This document shows, in pieces, positions 13,801 to 14,085 of a stretch of 14,085 nt of DNA (position 1 is the stretch's first letter; each line of letters begins with the position of its first letter). Both the position numbers and the translations under genes were made by a program. Source of the DNA: an uncultured Pseudomonadota bacterium (GTDB taxonomy: Bacteria > Pseudomonadota > Gammaproteobacteria > Burkholderiales > Casimicrobiaceae); contig CALFEY010000252.1 of the NCBI GenBank assembly GCA_937958295.1, positions 1 to 14,085 of the forward strand, read 5' to 3'. The notes under the pieces were generated by a model. That model saw only the letters and a program-made list of their open reading frames with translations, had not been told where the DNA came from and did not search any database.

Positions 13801-14085
13801 ACGGCCGCGCGCGTCTCCACATCCTCCATGTTGAGCTTGAGGCGCTGCTCGGCGTCGATGGGAAGGTTGTACTTCGTGCCCTGGTGGCGATAGGCAATCG
13901 GCTCCACCACGGTGACCCGGGTGCCGTCGGCGCTCACGCTCTGGATGGTGAACTCCTCCGAGTGTGATGGCAGGTAGTCTGTCGTGGTCAGCACGATCTT
14001 GTCGTTGGCCGCCCAATCGACTTTGCGGTCCAGCACGAGCACCCGCGGCACCCCGGCGACGCTCGGGAGGACCGTGACATTCAGG
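10896..14085 (-). CDS. Large cysteine-rich protein resembling CEMIP/TMEM2 (G8-domain family), 5' end outside window
   Basis: A partial gene: 1062 codons open to the window edge, stop at 10896-10898. Fragment residues 15-47 (LVLDRKVDWAANDKIVLTTT, then DYLPSHSEEFTI) resemble the region just after the G8 domain in CEMIP, TMEM2 and PKHD1L1. The stretch at about 130-225 matches their beta-helix core, with RIGHYPVHFHMA near 152-163 and SIGHGFYIEEG (203-213). DDDGSLTGY near 715 recalls the DVDGS motif of the same family. Animal CEMIP and TMEM2 act in hyaluronan breakdown; the bacterial relatives' role is not known to me. The fragment has 32 cysteines, all from residue 290 onward, dense near the C-terminus, which suggests an exported, disulfide-bonded protein. 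Signal peptide and G8 domain would lie upstream. No catalytic activity should be assumed. The similarity is recalled from memory, not searched. Confidence 0.7.
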   Translation of the reverse strand, partial: LNVTVLPSVAGVPRVLVLDRKVDWAANDKIVLTTTDYLPSHSEEFTIQSVSADGTRVTVVEPIAYRHQGTKYNLPIDAEQRLKLNMEDVETRAAVALLTRSIRIVSEGNAYGQPLPTTGSDAYFGGHVVARAGFKTFQMQGVELKQLGQGGRIGHYPVHFHMARAVPTTTFVKDNSVNESMTRWYVIHATNGVLFARNVGWKSIGHGFYIEEGSEADNKFQSNIGIYARPAIQNAAVNPRNVPGILAAPFDPSMPENVPFYTDVDHPSVFWIMNGWNDFEYNMAAGAGACGACYWLVPGANSGHSRHMQFEGYASMQQVHDNTKALDKAATTPLRKFVGNYCTSAMNSFNTVGNTTACFGFDFGGAPQVASVPNPLAPPWCDQSNPMVGSPPALTAKACANPANELADDYYPKVSQGGGRFATICPSDTMDCSGDLAPRCSGGNLAACMVTVIDRYTSSFHWAETNFGAIWLRPQWYLYTNSVLTDVQNGGITFVTGGGYTKSDLIQGHWALARKSVFIGRTQPVPPAGQPAYALETGPFNPRGIPANGTICNGNHCLSANDGVSFPISNFSMNQRLFNIYDGPAYQESNAYLDIPRVTLPDCTRQTSGDAYTCNSTTLSGRVLGMPFDTTQNQCYLPNAAIAWKQPNGFYYPPAFHSNNLYFANVAIRHYVIQPLFDEGTYLTDLDKVRGAYCNFSNTMFNNWTDIDRQTELSDDDGSLTGYAKTVSVNVDPFFSAPVEAIECASDNTAKTSPYEYVTSVVYPGCAVDNSCGRPAPQPPIWDQPCTNENCYGVPMYRQLLVKSENVTGPIKMAGQSTYQRSTLTPNNGVFYLDTTVSETKQRAGGQSWVNVFEANKTYYLFMLFAKSTTAQTYQFYVGDGFDPDNDVWATRANISGAPQFSPKGQVDWASTGWAKSYANGILTVTMNMSFPQFQLDYNKVFKDNCQPASFCSWQANNRLPEGGTCGCNPTGLYADQCNDKSANGSNVCSWAQKTIDCPSGGCYGIGFKTGTTFVYDPPINPRPAQACFPKDAKWNVTYVPAAGGIAQACTNAPKLPLQFCN

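Noticed and set aside
1..14085. tRNA, rRNA, CRISPR, insertion sequences, phage genes
   Set aside because: No cloverleaf sequences, regularly spaced repeats, transposase motifs or terminal inverted repeats were seen.

Overview
This is a GC-rich stretch of a bacterial chromosome. The gene content and order (tyrA-aroA-cmk-rpsA-ihfB-lapA-lapB, then pyrF, ugd, rfaE1, radA) and the close match of the S1 and IHF-beta proteins to remembered Burkholderia-type sequences point to a betaproteobacterium. I cannot fix the family or genus. Almost every base is accounted for: the two largest gaps between genes are 172 bases (cmk to rpsA) and 164 bases (ihfB to lapA), and both hold clear RNA structure.

Bases 1-2524 (+): the 3' end of a prephenate dehydrogenase gene (tyrA, cut by the window edge), then aroA and cmk, packed almost end to end as one operon for aromatic amino acid and nucleotide supply. 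A near-consensus sigma70 promoter lies inside cmk (2330-2358), encoded by codons unusual for this genome, and probably drives rpsA.

Bases 2525-4926 (+): rpsA (six-domain ribosomal protein S1) and ihfB. The rpsA leader has a hairpin just after cmk and then a terminator-shaped hairpin with five Ts ending only 24 bases before the rpsA start. An upstream copy of its 3' arm could form a competing antiterminator. The ihfB 3' region carries three hairpins, the last a good intrinsic terminator.

Bases 4927-10850 (+): lapA and lapB (envelope/LPS assembly control), pyrF (UMP synthesis), ugd (UDP-glucuronate), rfaE1 (heptose kinase for LPS core) and radA (recombination/repair). pyrF/ugd and ugd/rfaE1 overlap by four bases (GTGA, ATGA), so the block from lapA is probably one transcription unit, starting at an extended -10 element right in front of lapA. 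Its theme is making and controlling surface polysaccharide, with pyrF feeding the UTP/UDP-sugar pool.

Bases 10896-14085 (-): the 3' part (1062 codons) of a very large gene converging on radA. It encodes a cysteine-rich, probably exported protein that resembles the region after the G8 domain in the animal CEMIP/TMEM2/PKHD1L1 proteins. It is the most unusual gene here. No tRNA, rRNA, CRISPR array, insertion sequence or prophage gene was seen.
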